DNA of 64,000 bases, taken from Cryoendolithus antarcticus. Its lineage: Eukaryota; Ascomycota; Dothideomycetes; Cladosporiales; Cladosporiaceae. Position numbers and translations under genes: made by a program. The stretch covers positions 744,001-808,000 of the forward strand of contig NAJO01000019.1 in assembly GCA_002077065.1 (NCBI GenBank), read 5' to 3'. The notes under the pieces are model-generated. The model was not told the DNA's origin and made no database searches. It saw nothing but the letters and a program-made list of their open reading frames with translations. Numbering within the stretch: the first letter of the stretch is position 1; each line of letters starts with the position of its first letter. Below are positions 44,833-54,820 of the stretch, one piece after another.

Positions 44833-46116
44833 CTACTTCCCCTCCTGCACAGCAAAAGAAAACTGCTGCAGCGCACTAGTAGCCATCGGACAGGGATAGT
44901 TAATCTGACTACACTTCTTGACCGCCTCCGCCAGCTTCTTCCCCACCTCCGCAGCCTCCTTGCAGTCCGCCAAACTCCACGAGTCCTTCTCCAGCATACC
45001 CGGAATGCACTTCGTGAACATCGCGTTCCAGCCTGCAGCCTTGGAGATGATCTCGTACATCGTCTTTGAATCGACTCCGAGCTTCTTGCAGAATGCCATG
45101 CCTTCTACGGAAGCTGCGAGGTGGATGCCGGAGAGTAGGTCGACGATGGTATCTTTGCTTACTTGGTGCGAGGCGGTCATCATCACGTCCGCGTCTGCGC
45201 ACTTGGCGACGAGATCGCCTTGCGACTTAGGCAGGTAGAGCTGTACTAGACGCGCATCGTCGTCGCGTAGATACCCTGCTTGGACGCCTCGAAGATACTC
45301 GTTCTCGGCTGTCGAAGCAAGAGGCGTCGGCCATTGCTCTTTCCGCGCAGTGTCAGTGACAATACCGGCGTCTTTGAGGATGATTGCAAGAGCTGAGTAA
45401 GGATGCCAGTCGTTCTTCAGCATATGAGGGGCGCGGTTCTCGAACATGAAGGATGCTGCGTCAGATTCGTTGACGTGGTCCATGACTGCTTTGGTATTTA
45501 GACCGACAGTCGCTGCGAGACCCATTGCTTCGGAGGCGGAGATGATGTTTGTTGCTGCGAGAAGTTGATGGATCGTTTTTGTTTTCGTGCCGTTGCTGAT
45601 CTCGCCCATGCGGTAGAGGTTGCCGGACATCGTCTCGAGCACTGTAGCTGCATTGTCGAGGTCTGCGTCTGGGCCAGAAGAGAAGATCGAGAGTGTGCCG
45701 TCTGCTGCGCGGATTGTGCCGCCTGAGACGGGGCAATCTAGGAGCTTAATATCTGATCGCGAGAAGTCCTTGTCGAGGCGAGTTCGTAGTTCGATGGCAA
45801 AGGCTGGAGGGCATGTAGAACAAAGGACGAACGTCGTGTCGCGTTTCAGACCTTGTATAGCTGCATCGTCACCGTCGAAGAGCAGTGCAGCATTTTGTGC
45901 AGCGTTAGCTACCATGGACACAAAGAAGTCTGCATTTGAAGCGGCTTCTTTGGGTGTCTTAGCTGCTTTGCCACCTGCTTGTACGAAGCTGTCAACGAGT
46001 GGTTGATAGACATCGAATCCGTAGACTGTGAAGCCGTTCTTGACAAGGTTCTTTGCCATGCCGCCGCCCATTGCGCCTAGGCCGGCGAAGGCGATCGTTG
46101 GCTTTGCTGAAGTCAT
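44833..46116 (-). CDS. Beta-hydroxyacid dehydrogenase (L-threonate/3-hydroxyisobutyrate dehydrogenase-like), with a second C-terminal domain
   Basis: NAD(P)-dependent oxidoreductase of the 3-hydroxyacid dehydrogenase family. 427 residues from the ATG at 46116; the frame extends 40 codons upstream but that part has no family character. The Rossmann glycine motif is AGLGAMGGGMA (G12, G14, G17). The substrate loop DCPVSGGTIRAADGTL and the catalytic-lysine region NGTKTKTIHQLLAATNI are present. A NAD_binding_11-like helical domain follows, and then a second copy of such a domain (ASVEGMAFCKKLGVD, AAGWNAMFTKCIPGML) without its own Rossmann part. This resembles the dehydrogenase section of large fungal fusion proteins that add kinase and aldolase domains, but those are absent here. 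Oxidation of a C4 sugar acid is a reasonable guess. Confidence 0.85.
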   Translation of the reverse strand: MTSAKPTIAFAGLGAMGGGMAKNLVKNGFTVYGFDVYQPLVDSFVQAGGKAAKTPKEAASNADFFVSMVANAAQNAALLFDGDDAAIQGLKRDTTFVLCSTCPPAFAIELRTRLDKDFSRSDIKLLDCPVSGGTIRAADGTLSIFSSGPDADLDNAATVLETMSGNLYRMGEISNGTKTKTIHQLLAATNIISASEAMGLAATVGLNTKAVMDHVNESDAASFMFENRAPHMLKNDWHPYSALAIILKDAGIVTDTARKEQWPTPLASTAENEYLRGVQAGYLRDDDARLVQLYLPKSQGDLVAKCADADVMMTASHQVSKDTIVDLLSGIHLAASVEGMAFCKKLGVDSKTMYEIISKAAGWNAMFTKCIPGMLEKDSWSLADCKEAAEVGKKLAEAVKKCSQINYPCPMATSALQQFSFAVQEGK

Positions 46117-46666
46117 CCTGTGAGTGAGGTAGTGGGGGAGGAGGTTGCTCGCTAGATCATAAGACAGTGACGGTACGTCAATGAAGGTGAATGTCGTGAG
46201 AGTTTCGATCAATGATGAGAGTGGTGAAGCATCCATCGATCATTTTGAGCCTTCACATGCCACCTATATCTTCATATCCCGAGAATTGACGTCCACTTCA
46301 CCCGAGCAGATTTACCGCGAGAGCTGCCAGTGGAACAAGCAATCGGATGAACGTAAGTGCGGCGAATGCGCTCGAGTGAGATCGGGGGACCTTGCTGCAC
46401 GCTCTGCTGAACAAACCAGGCGCATAGTATTATGAGATTATATATTGGGCGGCAAACCAGCACGTGCTTTCTCGTGACAAGTTCCCCCAATGGGTTGAAG
46501 ATGTTGATGCGAGTAGAAGGTTAAGGGGATGGAGTGCCGAAAGTACATACAACGAGCGCCTTCGGGGCATTGATAATCCGAGCAGCCGATGAGGGCGTGT
46601 ATTTCGCTGACGAGGTCTTGATGAACCTGGGATTACCACACCCACAGTTATCAGTAGGTATTCGCC
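46117..46666. promoter_or_regulatory. Divergent promoter region, dehydrogenase and mutarotase
   Basis: 550 bp between two start codons in the putative catabolic cluster; a place to look for a regulator site, though no CGG pair was picked with confidence. Confidence 0.45.
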
Positions 46667-47023
46667 ATGGCCAATCCACCTCGCCGCATCGCGCAGACGA
46701 TCCGTCTCCGCCGCTCCTCGCTTGAAGCCTACAAAACTCTCCATGCAGCTATCTGGCCGGCAGTCCTCAAACAGATCAAAGACTGCAACATCGTAGACTA
46801 CAGCATCTTTCTCGATGAGCCTACCATGCTGCTGTTCGCAGTCATGAAGTACACTGGCAGCGACTGGGAGGTGGACATGGAGAAGATGCAGGCCAATGAG
46901 GAGGTGCGGAGGTGGTGGAAGGAGACCGATGCGATGCAGGAGACTTTCGTGGAGGGGAGTACGGGGAGTGTGGATGCCAAAGGGTGGTGGAGGGGTTTGG
47001 AGGAGTTGATGTGGATTGAGTGA
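46667..47023 (+). CDS. L-rhamnose mutarotase-like protein (RhaM, DUF718)
   Basis: Small dimeric alpha/beta-barrel epimerase that interconverts anomers of L-rhamnose or a related sugar. Single exon, 118 residues, the normal size. Family residues are visible: H26 with WPAV at 30-33 in LHAAIWPAVL, Y45 in IVDYSIFL, a WW pair in VRRWWKETD and the closing MQETF. It is divergent from the dehydrogenase and convergent with the DhaK gene. The true substrate may be another deoxy or C4-C6 sugar. Confidence 0.88.
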   Translation: MANPPRRIAQTIRLRRSSLEAYKTLHAAIWPAVLKQIKDCNIVDYSIFLDEPTMLLFAVMKYTGSDWEVDMEKMQANEEVRRWWKETDAMQETFVEGSTGSVDAKGWWRGLEELMWIE

Positions 47024-47496
47024 GTGATGTGCTGGTTGAGGCAGCGCTGCGTGATGGGCCTTAGCTTGCGAGCTGTATAGCTCTTCCGTTGCTGGTACTG
47101 AGGCTGCCCGTAATCACGGCACTGGAACGCACGAATCTGCCAGGCAGTCTACTGGCGTTGAGACTTGTAGTCTCGTCTCTGCTTGCATCCAGACTGCTGG
47201 CCGTCAGGCATCCGATACTCGATCACTTTACACGCAGTCACATGGGTCTCTCTCGTCTGGTGTTTAGTCATCTGGCGATGTCAGGTCGAGCTGATCCAAC
47301 CACCAGTACATCGCAGGACTCCATGAGAGGCCATACACCAGGTGCCACTGTTTCACAGCGGTACTGCATGTTACGTCCGCTATTTTAGCTAGGGGAAGAG
47401 GCTGATCGGAAGGGTTGAAGGCATATGCGCACAATGCTAGCGCCACCTTTGTTCGATGTACGATGACCACACTTCAAAGTTCTACAAGAAGCCAGA
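47024..47496. other. Intergenic between convergent genes
   Basis: 473 bp, nothing recognised. Confidence 0.5.
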
Positions 47497-48671
47497 CTAC
47501 TGCCGCCACGCAACAACGTCAACTCGCGAGTCCCACAGGTCCAATGCCTCTTTCCGCGTCAACGTCTCACCATCATCTGGTGGTAATCTCCAGACAGTAA
47601 TACCGACACCACTCATCTTCAAACTCGTCACCAGTGGTCCGAGCGTGACTCGACTGACCTTGAAGCCTCGCTTTTCCAGATCCGCGATCGCAAGCTCTGC
47701 AAATCTTGCAAGTACTTCATCGCTTGTGCTACCGAGGGAGTTGAGTAGGAGGACGACTTCGTTGTCCGATGTTGGATTTGTTGATGCGGAGAAGGGGATG
47801 AACGCTCGATCGGTGTCCGAAACATCCAGCAGAAGATCAAGCATTTGCGATGTTAGTGCTTCGGGGGAAGGAATTGGAGAGATCTGTCGAAGCCCCGGCT
47901 CGCCGTGTGCGCCCATCCCAAGCTCGATGGTGGCTGGTGGGAGGACTTGTAGGTCTGTGAGGGTAGCGTTGGGCAGTGCGACGCTGTGTTGGTAGTCAGC
48001 AATGCCTGCGAGTCCAGCAGGGTTGGATAACGGTACCGATCGAAAGCAACCCCAATCGTTCCAACATTCGCAGCGACGTGCTCCATCACCTCGCTTACCC
48101 TCTCAAGTCCCTCTCCTCGCTCGGCGAGCGCACACGCAGACTTCAGCGCTATTAGATGCCCACTCAACCCTCTCCTCCCAACCTTGCCACCCTTCTTCCG
48201 ACCGACTGCCACATCGTCACCTACAGGCGTGAAGTGAACCTTGTAACCTGCAGCCTGTGCTCTCGTGATCGCCAGCCCTGCATTCAAGATATCCCCAGTG
48301 TAGTTTCCACAAACGACAAGCGTGCCCTTACTCTGCCTCCCACCTCGCGGCTGACACAGCTTGATTGCCTCGAAGATCTGAGCTGCCGTTGGCGAGGCGA
48401 AGATATTCCCCGAGACGTAGGCGGATAGGTAGTTGTGGCCTACGAAGCCGCCGAACATGGGCTCATGGCCACCGCCAGCGAAGCCGATCGTTGTTACGTG
48501 ATCTGCACTGAAGGAGTCGAGATCATTGCGGTAGATCGTCTTGTAGGCGGCATTGTAGGAGAGATCGGGTTTGAGGTAGGTCAGGCCGGTGAGAGCTTCG
48601 TTGATCGCGTTGCTGGGGGCGTTGATGAAGTGGAAGGTTTCTTTCGCGGTGGTTTGGGTGGAGGTGGCCAT
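47497..48671 (-). CDS. Stand-alone DhaK-type dihydroxyacetone kinase domain
   Basis: Ketose-binding DhaK part of dihydroxyacetone/ketotetrose kinases. Two exons (48671-48037 and 47983-47497) with a 53-nt intron (GTACCG, branch TGCTGAC, CACAG) give 373 residues. Motifs in order: AGGGHEPMFGGFVG, GNYTGDILNAGLA, VGDDVAV, GRRGLSGH, TIGVAFDR, then after the intron ELGMGAHGEPG with the histidine that binds the substrate covalently in known enzymes, LLLNSLGSTS and MSGVGITVW. Typical fungal kinases are about 580-600 residues with a fused DhaL ATP-binding domain; here DhaL is absent and the frame ends right after DhaK. The upstream frame extension to 48809 reads as leader-like and is not favoured. Confidence 0.88.
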
Positions 48672-49260
48672 GATGCGGAGAGTACTCAAGGAAAAGCGGG
48701 AGCAGCTTGGGAGACTTTCAAAGTGGTGAGGTGGGCTGGGGGAGAGTACCCCAGGAAGAAAGGCTGGAGTGACGGAACTTGGGGGCAATGAGAAGCTGCG
48801 CCGGAGCACGACCTACCTCAGACGGGCTACTGAGAGCATCGACCGCCCTCCACTGTTTCCTTGGAACCATAATGTGTTCCGAAGGTTCTGCGGGGTTGAA
48901 GAGGGAGCTGATCGGGAGTGAGCAAATGGGCAGGGAGGATGTCGGGTTACTCCGAACAGGAAGCCGCTGCTGCGTCCCGTATTTCACCGCACTCGACTCG
49001 ACTCATATTACCTCCCATGCTGTATGTGTGTGCCCCTTCTCAAGTTCCGCTCAAACGCCACATCGTCAATGCTGACTCCGGAAGTGATGCGATCTGCGAT
49101 GTCCAGGCGCCGCGCCAACGGAAAGCTGATGACATTTGTACACGCCTCCAGGCCTACTGCACTACGGCTCATAGCCCTCGAATGGGTTGGGGACGGAGGT
49201 GACCTCGGTAACAGCAGCACTGCTCCGCGATGCTGTCGAATCCGATATGTAATTCACGTG
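48672..49260. other. Intergenic
   Basis: DhaK upstream flank. Nothing recognised. Confidence 0.5.
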
Positions 49261-50910
49261 CTATGAAATGCAAACATCGGACATGTCACTCAACATACCA
49301 CTGCAGTCCGGTCCCACCGGACTTCTTTTCATCCCCTGCCTTCTTGCATTTTCCCGTGAAGAACTGATCCTGCTTCTTCTCCGGGATTGTTCATTGTCAC
49401 CGGTGTTGTCCTTCTTCGTCGTAATACTAGCCAAGCTCCTCAACGACGCGTTGCTGCTCTTGCGCTTCATGACCCGAGTGCCGTCGCCATTAAGCAAGGT
49501 TGCTGTGCTTGGCTAATGCTCCGGAGTTTTGTCTAGAGGATCGGGCAAAGTCTTGTCCTTTGCGGCAGTCGCTGCCGTGGGCTGATGAAGTGTAGCTGGG
49601 CTGCAGACATGCACGTCAGCTGTAAGTCACAACGACAGGATGAGGGGGAACCTGGCGCATACATGAGAGCGGACGCCGACTGACGGCCTTGATCGGCGGG
49701 CGTCTGCGGCTGCTGGTGACTCTGGGCGTTCCGAATCGGTATGACGGTCTGGACAGGAGCTGGAGTGGGTGGTGCCGCCACGCTGGAAATATCTTGCTAT
49801 GATGGTAGAGGTGCGACCTGCGCCAGCATCTGCGCGCCACATCTATGCAAGACGGGGGCACCGCGCTGGAGCTGGAACTCCTACATGATTGAGTCAGTAT
49901 CGTAATACGGTCAAAGCAATTGAAGGCGAGCAGACATACATACTGGACGATGTTGGCAGCAACGTCGGCGGTAGTGACTTCTCAATGTCGCCTAATGGCG
50001 TATGCCGCGGTCTCGTGGGTGACTGCACCGGAGCAGCGACCTCTATCGTGGCTGTTTGTTGCATCGCCGCGTGGGCCATGCTTGATGGCGCATCCTCCAT
50101 GACCACAACAACTGACCCGGTGGCGGTGGTTGGCTTCGCTGGTGCCACTGCGTTTCGTAGCGATAAGATGTGTGTCACTGGCTGACTGCGACGTTCGACA
50201 GGCGCATCTGCCACCGCGCTCACAACACCGTTGGCAGCGATCCTGGCAGGTGCGACCGCAGTCTCGATCCCGGTCAGGGCTGGGGATTTCGGCTGCTCGG
50301 CCTCCTTAGCTGAGGGTGCGACAGCGGCAGCTCCTGATACAAGCTCGTTATCGAAGTCGTGCGTACTATCGGGAACTTCTCTGATGATATCTGGGTCGTT
50401 AACGAACCCAACAGCGCGCTCGACACCGTCCCTGTCATGACTGCCACCATCGGGCATGTTCTCGTCACTATCAAGCCCGTCGCTCTCCCCGGCTTCGTCG
50501 GTGTCCATCTCATCATTGCTGAAGTTCGTGCGATGATAATCCATTGTCTCCGGGGCCTGCTCGTCTAGCTGACGTTGAAGATCTTCCAGGTCTATGCGTA
50601 TCGAAAGAAGCGCCGCCATGTCGCCTGGATGTAAGTCCGGATCAATGCGTCGCTCCGTGGCAGCGTACAGCTTCTCAATGCGATGGCGCACACGCTGGCC
50701 CGCATACCAGTGTTCGTGCAAGACTGCAACAAGCAACATGTTCTTCAGTTCCCAGAAAAGTTGCAGAGTCGGGTCGGTGAGATTGGCACGAGCCTCATTT
50801 AGGCACTCATCTCACCTGTGTTCATCCACGAGAGCGGCTGCGGCAAGGAACTGTCGCCTGTCTATCGTATCTTCATCCATGCTGATGGACGAGCTGGGAG
50901 GGTGGGCCAT
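49261..50910 (-). pseudogene. Unrecognised gene interrupted by several stops and a frame change
   Basis: Not recognised. The N-terminus MAHPPSSSISMDEDTIDRRQ (50910) runs to TGA at 50814-50812; the same frame goes on with DECLNEARANLTDPTLQLFW and HRIEKLYAATERRIDPDLHP, clearly protein-like, then an acidic low-complexity part to about 49990. Beyond it a second frame reads VTTADVAANIVQEFQLQRG across a good 62-nt intron (GTATGT...GTAG, 49943-49882), meets TAG near 49798, and goes on with VAAPPTPAPVQTVIPIRN. After another possible intron it reads PATLHQPTAATAAKDKTLPD, meets TAG near 49515, and ends with a basic part (MKRKSSNASLRSLASITTKK). Each of the three stops is one C-to-T change from an Arg or Gln codon. 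It could be a real gene with sequence errors. Confidence 0.5.
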
Positions 50911-51487
50911 TTTCCTAGAGATGTGCTTGTGTCTGGGTGGTTGTCGTAGTATCGTGATGGAGGCAAGTTGGGATCTTGCAGAGGTGGCGTTGCGCGAACT
51001 TAATGTCCACATGAGACATAAGGAAGGTGCGATGCACCTCTGTGTGCTTAGCCAGAGGCTTGAAGCTCTGTCATTCGCACACTAAGTAGAGGCTGAGGTC
51101 ATGATTGGATTGATCCACGAGCTCAACTCTCGTTCTCCTACCTCGGAACCCGGGTATCGTGAGCTGACTGCGACCGCACTTGGTCTCCGTAACACAAAAT
51201 TAGATGTCCATATATGCGTGCAAGTGATCGAGTGTATTCATAGCGTCGTACACGTCGAGAGATCCACTTTGAGGAAAGATGTAGCATACCCTTCACGGAT
51301 CTTGAGGTGCCGCGTTCGTTGCCACTATGACTTGCACGTATAGTAGTCTGCAACTGTAGTGGACTGCTTTCAGGAGCGCGGCGAACCCCTCCGTATGCGG
51401 AGGCAACGGGTTTCTTCCTCAGACGTAACACACCGGGGTGACCACAACTTGTTGACCTCATGAACTATCGCCACTGTCAACGCCCAA

Positions 51488-51537
51488 ATTCTAGGAGCTC
51501 TGCTCCCGGCATTGCGAGAGGACCCGGGGTTAAGTAA
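51488..51537 (+). repeat. tRNA-Pro-like fragment, intron plus 3' anticodon side
   Basis: About 50 bp closely matching the reverse complement of 52509-52560: shared core AGGAGCTCTGCTCCC, then ATTGCGAGAGG, CCCGGG and AAGTAAG-like ends. The 5' half of the tRNA is absent. Confidence 0.65.
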
Positions 51538-52508
51538 GTACCCCCGAGACGGTTCGAGGCCCAGATCTAGAGACATTTCAGGTATTGTGACGGTGTGGCC
51601 AACGCCTTTCATGTTTCGTAGAGTTGCACGACTAAGTCCCTTGTCGCGGGCTATGGAAAGCTTCGTTATTGGAGCGCCGCAGGTCGTGAGGTGCGTCGAT
51701 GACCGGAGAGTATTGCTCTCCAAACACCAGTTGCGGTCGTGTGGCCCGTCGCTACTAGTAGCCGTGTCAACGGGGGAGTGCGCTTCTATCGTGCAGAGCA
51801 AGCGTGGTTCATTGACGTCGCCAGCGCTTGCTGTAGCCTGTAGCGTTGCAGATAGCGACCTCTAAAATTTCATGCCGCTCGAAGACCTTGGTCAGAAGTA
51901 GGGAATGTTCCAGATGACCATTGCATAATGGCCCGAGCTCATCGAAGGCTGTAAGTCCGTTTCAGATTGGAGAGGAGGAGTGGAATTGACCGCAGGTGGC
52001 CCGAAGCACGTCAATGGACTTGTAGTAGGTGTGAATCCGCCAATCGGCTTTCGGAACGATCCAGCTTCGTCCACGTTGCCTCGTTCGAAGGGCGCGTACC
52101 CTGTACCCTGGTTTGCTGAGCTGACTGGTACAGCAGTCCTGTTCCACGAACCATCAGGAACCGTCCGTATCGGCTTTGTAGGATGTCGGATGTTCAAACA
52201 TGGTATGGACACCAAAGTCTGAACAGCGCTGCAAGATCTCTGATATCATGAAGCAGACCCGCTGCCCCTGCTCCCTGATGCGAGAGGACTTTGGCAGATG
52301 TAGGGCGATCCAATGTGTGGGTGTAATTGGCCGTGGGAGCTCCCATGACCGCAGAAATTACTGCCTCATCTGGCTCACTGTTGAGCAAAACGTCAAGCCT
52401 CACCCAGATACGTAAGAAGCGCAAAAGAACAACTAGTCAATGGGCCCAGCCGGGACTTTCAGAGTGTTAGTTTGTATAACAAGTGAAGGAGTGTGGCGAC
52501 TGCGCTTA

Positions 52509-52597
52509 CTTTGAACCCGGGGCCTCTCGCAATCTTGGGAGCAGAGCTCCTGGAATCAGATTCCGAAGCGAAAATCATACCACTAGACCACTGGGCC
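52509..52597 (-). pseudogene. tRNA-Pro (CGG) pseudogene, 3' end lost
   Basis: From 52597 the minus strand reads a tRNA-Pro 5' half: D arm TGGTCTAGTGGTATGA, anticodon region CGCTTCGG with CGG anticodon. An intron of about 30 nt with hairpin GGAGC-TCT-GCTCC follows, then TGCGAGAGG and CCCGGGTTCAAAG. The 3' T-stem strand and the acceptor 3' strand are replaced by unrelated sequence (GTAAGCGCAG), so no cloverleaf can close. Confidence 0.75.
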
Positions 52598-53509
52598 GGC
52601 GTTCTAGCTCGGAGCATCATTATCGTTCATGAAACAAGTCAAAGTTGGACTGGGGGACCTTGCAGGTGGATCTGGCAGTCTGTGGGCGCTGGCTGCCTCC
52701 ACAGATGACACATAGCGCAGCACAACGTATCAGAAGCCTCTGATACAAGTTCTGCTGACCCTTGCATGCTTTATAGCTCTCCAAATGGCCGCGGGGTCAT
52801 GGAGGGGCGCCCTGAGGGAATTTGCTTGCAGGCCATGCCAGTACCCGGATCCGCAGCGTGGGCCGCCGCTAAAGGCAACGTACAGCATCTCCACATCTCC
52901 CGTGCGATAGCTCTTTTATCGATGACATAGAAAGAGACCATTGGTTCTGGACCGAAAGAGGAAAGAGCACGTGAAATTTTGACTTCCGCACGAAAACTGA
53001 GATCTGACTCCCACGCGCCAATCACGACACCGAAAAATGGAACTCACTTACGGTCAAGCGATTGGCTCTGCAACGTCCATGTATCGCTGCAAAGCCGGCC
53101 ACTGTATATCTGTCGTGTACCTTCTCCATAGGGTCAACTGCCAAGACGTGAGATCGTGTCGGAAGCACCCGCACTCTACCTCACTCCTCTCCAAATATGT
53201 AATACCCATGCTATGGAACACTACCGGAACTCATGACCAGCACACATCGAGTTGTGCACGACAAGAGGTACATGGGCAAGTCGCGGTGATGCTGATGTGA
53301 ACGGCGGACTGGATCAGCGGGCTGCTACATTATCAGCAGTGCCACCACACGCATCGCCTGCATGAACCCAATTGCCTAACACGGCTTGCGCGATCTAATA
53401 GGCATCAAAATTACGAAAACAAGGACATCTGTGGCAGGCGCAGCGACACTCACATCTCTCACGGCACAATCGAGCGAATAAGTACCAGCACGACGCTCAC
53501 TATACTACC

Positions 53510-54478
53510 ATGTCCACCTACGCCACCCGCCTCGAGACTTTCCTCCCGCACTGGAACGCGAACATCACCTCGAGCCGGCAGTTGGCAGCAATGGGTCACA
53601 CCTGTGACAGACCGCCACTCGAAAGCCTCGAAGACGGCTCCCGTTGCATAGAGTGCAGCAGATTCGTGCCGAAAGCGACTAGTATTGCCATTCTGGAAGG
53701 ACCGATGGTCGATCTCACGAATGGGAGACTCTCATTACATCACCCGAAGTGCACCCACCTACAGCTACGATTTCCGTTTGAATCTCTCAAGCCAGACATT
53801 GGCCGCTACGACTTTGCGAAAGTTCGGGATCGATGGGAACGAAAGGCAGCACCGTCTGCGTCGAACTCGGCTCAAACCAGCGGTCTCTTCACCCTTCCAG
53901 CAGAACTGCGCTTACAAATCTACTCGTACATCATTCCCCCAGCAAGTCCCGTCACGAAGATGGTCCAGCTCAACCGCGACTCGAACCGCATGATCACCGA
54001 GCGTGGCCTTCATCGATCTGGCCACCGGGATCTCACACTGTCGAGACTACTCTCGACTTGCAAAGCCATCCATGCGGAAGCTCTGGACCTACTTTTCCGC
54101 AACGTGACGTATGCTTTTGCCTCCTCCCGAGACCTGTACCTTTTCCTTAGGCAGATCGGACATTCGGGACGTCAGTTGCTGTGCTCTGTCGACGTAGCAT
54201 GCGGTCAACGATGCGATGCCATCGCGTTCGCTCTACTGGCTTCTTGCGAGAAATTGTCTACGCTCACTCTGAGATTTGACCGGCCAAGGCTAATCGGCGA
54301 TTGGGCACCATTGTGGATCACGAACGGAGTACAAGCTCTTCTCGAGCTACGCGGCATTGATCAGATCGATGTCGAGTGGAAGCAGCAGGGTCAAAGACAC
54401 CGCTTTGTGTCATCTGGAGATTCACGATGCTCTGAAGTTGTGCGTTCAGTTTTGTCGATGCCGAGATTGATCACCTGA
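53510..54478 (+). CDS. DUF7730/F-box-like protein with an N-terminal Cys/His module
   Basis: Fungal protein of 322 residues, single exon. The C-terminal two thirds begin with LPAELRLQIYSYIIPP (about 129-144) and continue with LLSTCKAIHAEALDLLFRNVTYAF, the usual pattern of DUF7730 or degenerate F-box proteins. The first 90 residues hold C46-x2-C49 and HH77-78 with C81, preceded by RLETFLPHW and LAAMGH. This order recalls a BIR zinc module, but the spacing from C49 to the histidine is far longer than in true BIR domains. Function unknown; the family is large and variable in Dothideomycetes (from memory). Confidence 0.75.
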   Translation: MSTYATRLETFLPHWNANITSSRQLAAMGHTCDRPPLESLEDGSRCIECSRFVPKATSIAILEGPMVDLTNGRLSLHHPKCTHLQLRFPFESLKPDIGRYDFAKVRDRWERKAAPSASNSAQTSGLFTLPAELRLQIYSYIIPPASPVTKMVQLNRDSNRMITERGLHRSGHRDLTLSRLLSTCKAIHAEALDLLFRNVTYAFASSRDLYLFLRQIGHSGRQLLCSVDVACGQRCDAIAFALLASCEKLSTLTLRFDRPRLIGDWAPLWITNGVQALLELRGIDQIDVEWKQQGQRHRFVSSGDSRCSEVVRSVLSMPRLIT

Positions 54479-54820
54479 CGAAGCTGGCTATCACTCAAGG
54501 AGAGAATCTATGATCGACAATGCATGACTGCGAGGGTCCTACAGCTGCTCAGCGGCGCAGGCACTGATAGCTCTTACTTCGGCTACGCTATTGACTATCA
54601 TATCAAGGGATCGGATTCCAAAGCCAGTGATAGCATGCGTCTACTATGTATCGCCATGTTGTCGATTTGATACGCTATCGAAAGCACAACAATCGAAGCA
54701 TGTTTACTATCAATACAATCTTGCCCAGATACAAAGCACCAACGCCGGTATCACATGCGGCACCCCAGTCAAACTTCTCGGACCAACCACTGCACTGCGT
54801 AGGGAGCAGTGGCTGACCTC
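54479..54820. other. Intergenic between convergent genes
   Basis: 342 bp, nothing recognised. Confidence 0.45.

Larger units (their letters stand above)
50911..53509. other. Gene-poor region, 2.6 kb
   Basis: Holds two tRNA-Pro-like fragments (listed) and a hairpin at 51388-51403 (CCTCCG, 4-nt loop, CGGAGG). No protein gene recognised. Confidence 0.6.

Noticed and set aside
50739..50910. Intron with donor GTGAGA over the TGA at 50812-50814
   Set aside because: None of the nearby acceptors I tried keeps the frame of the well-formed downstream sequence, and the segment that would be removed is itself protein-like.
51549..51560. GGTTCGAGGCC, a B-box-like sequence
   Set aside because: No A box or cloverleaf at the proper distance.
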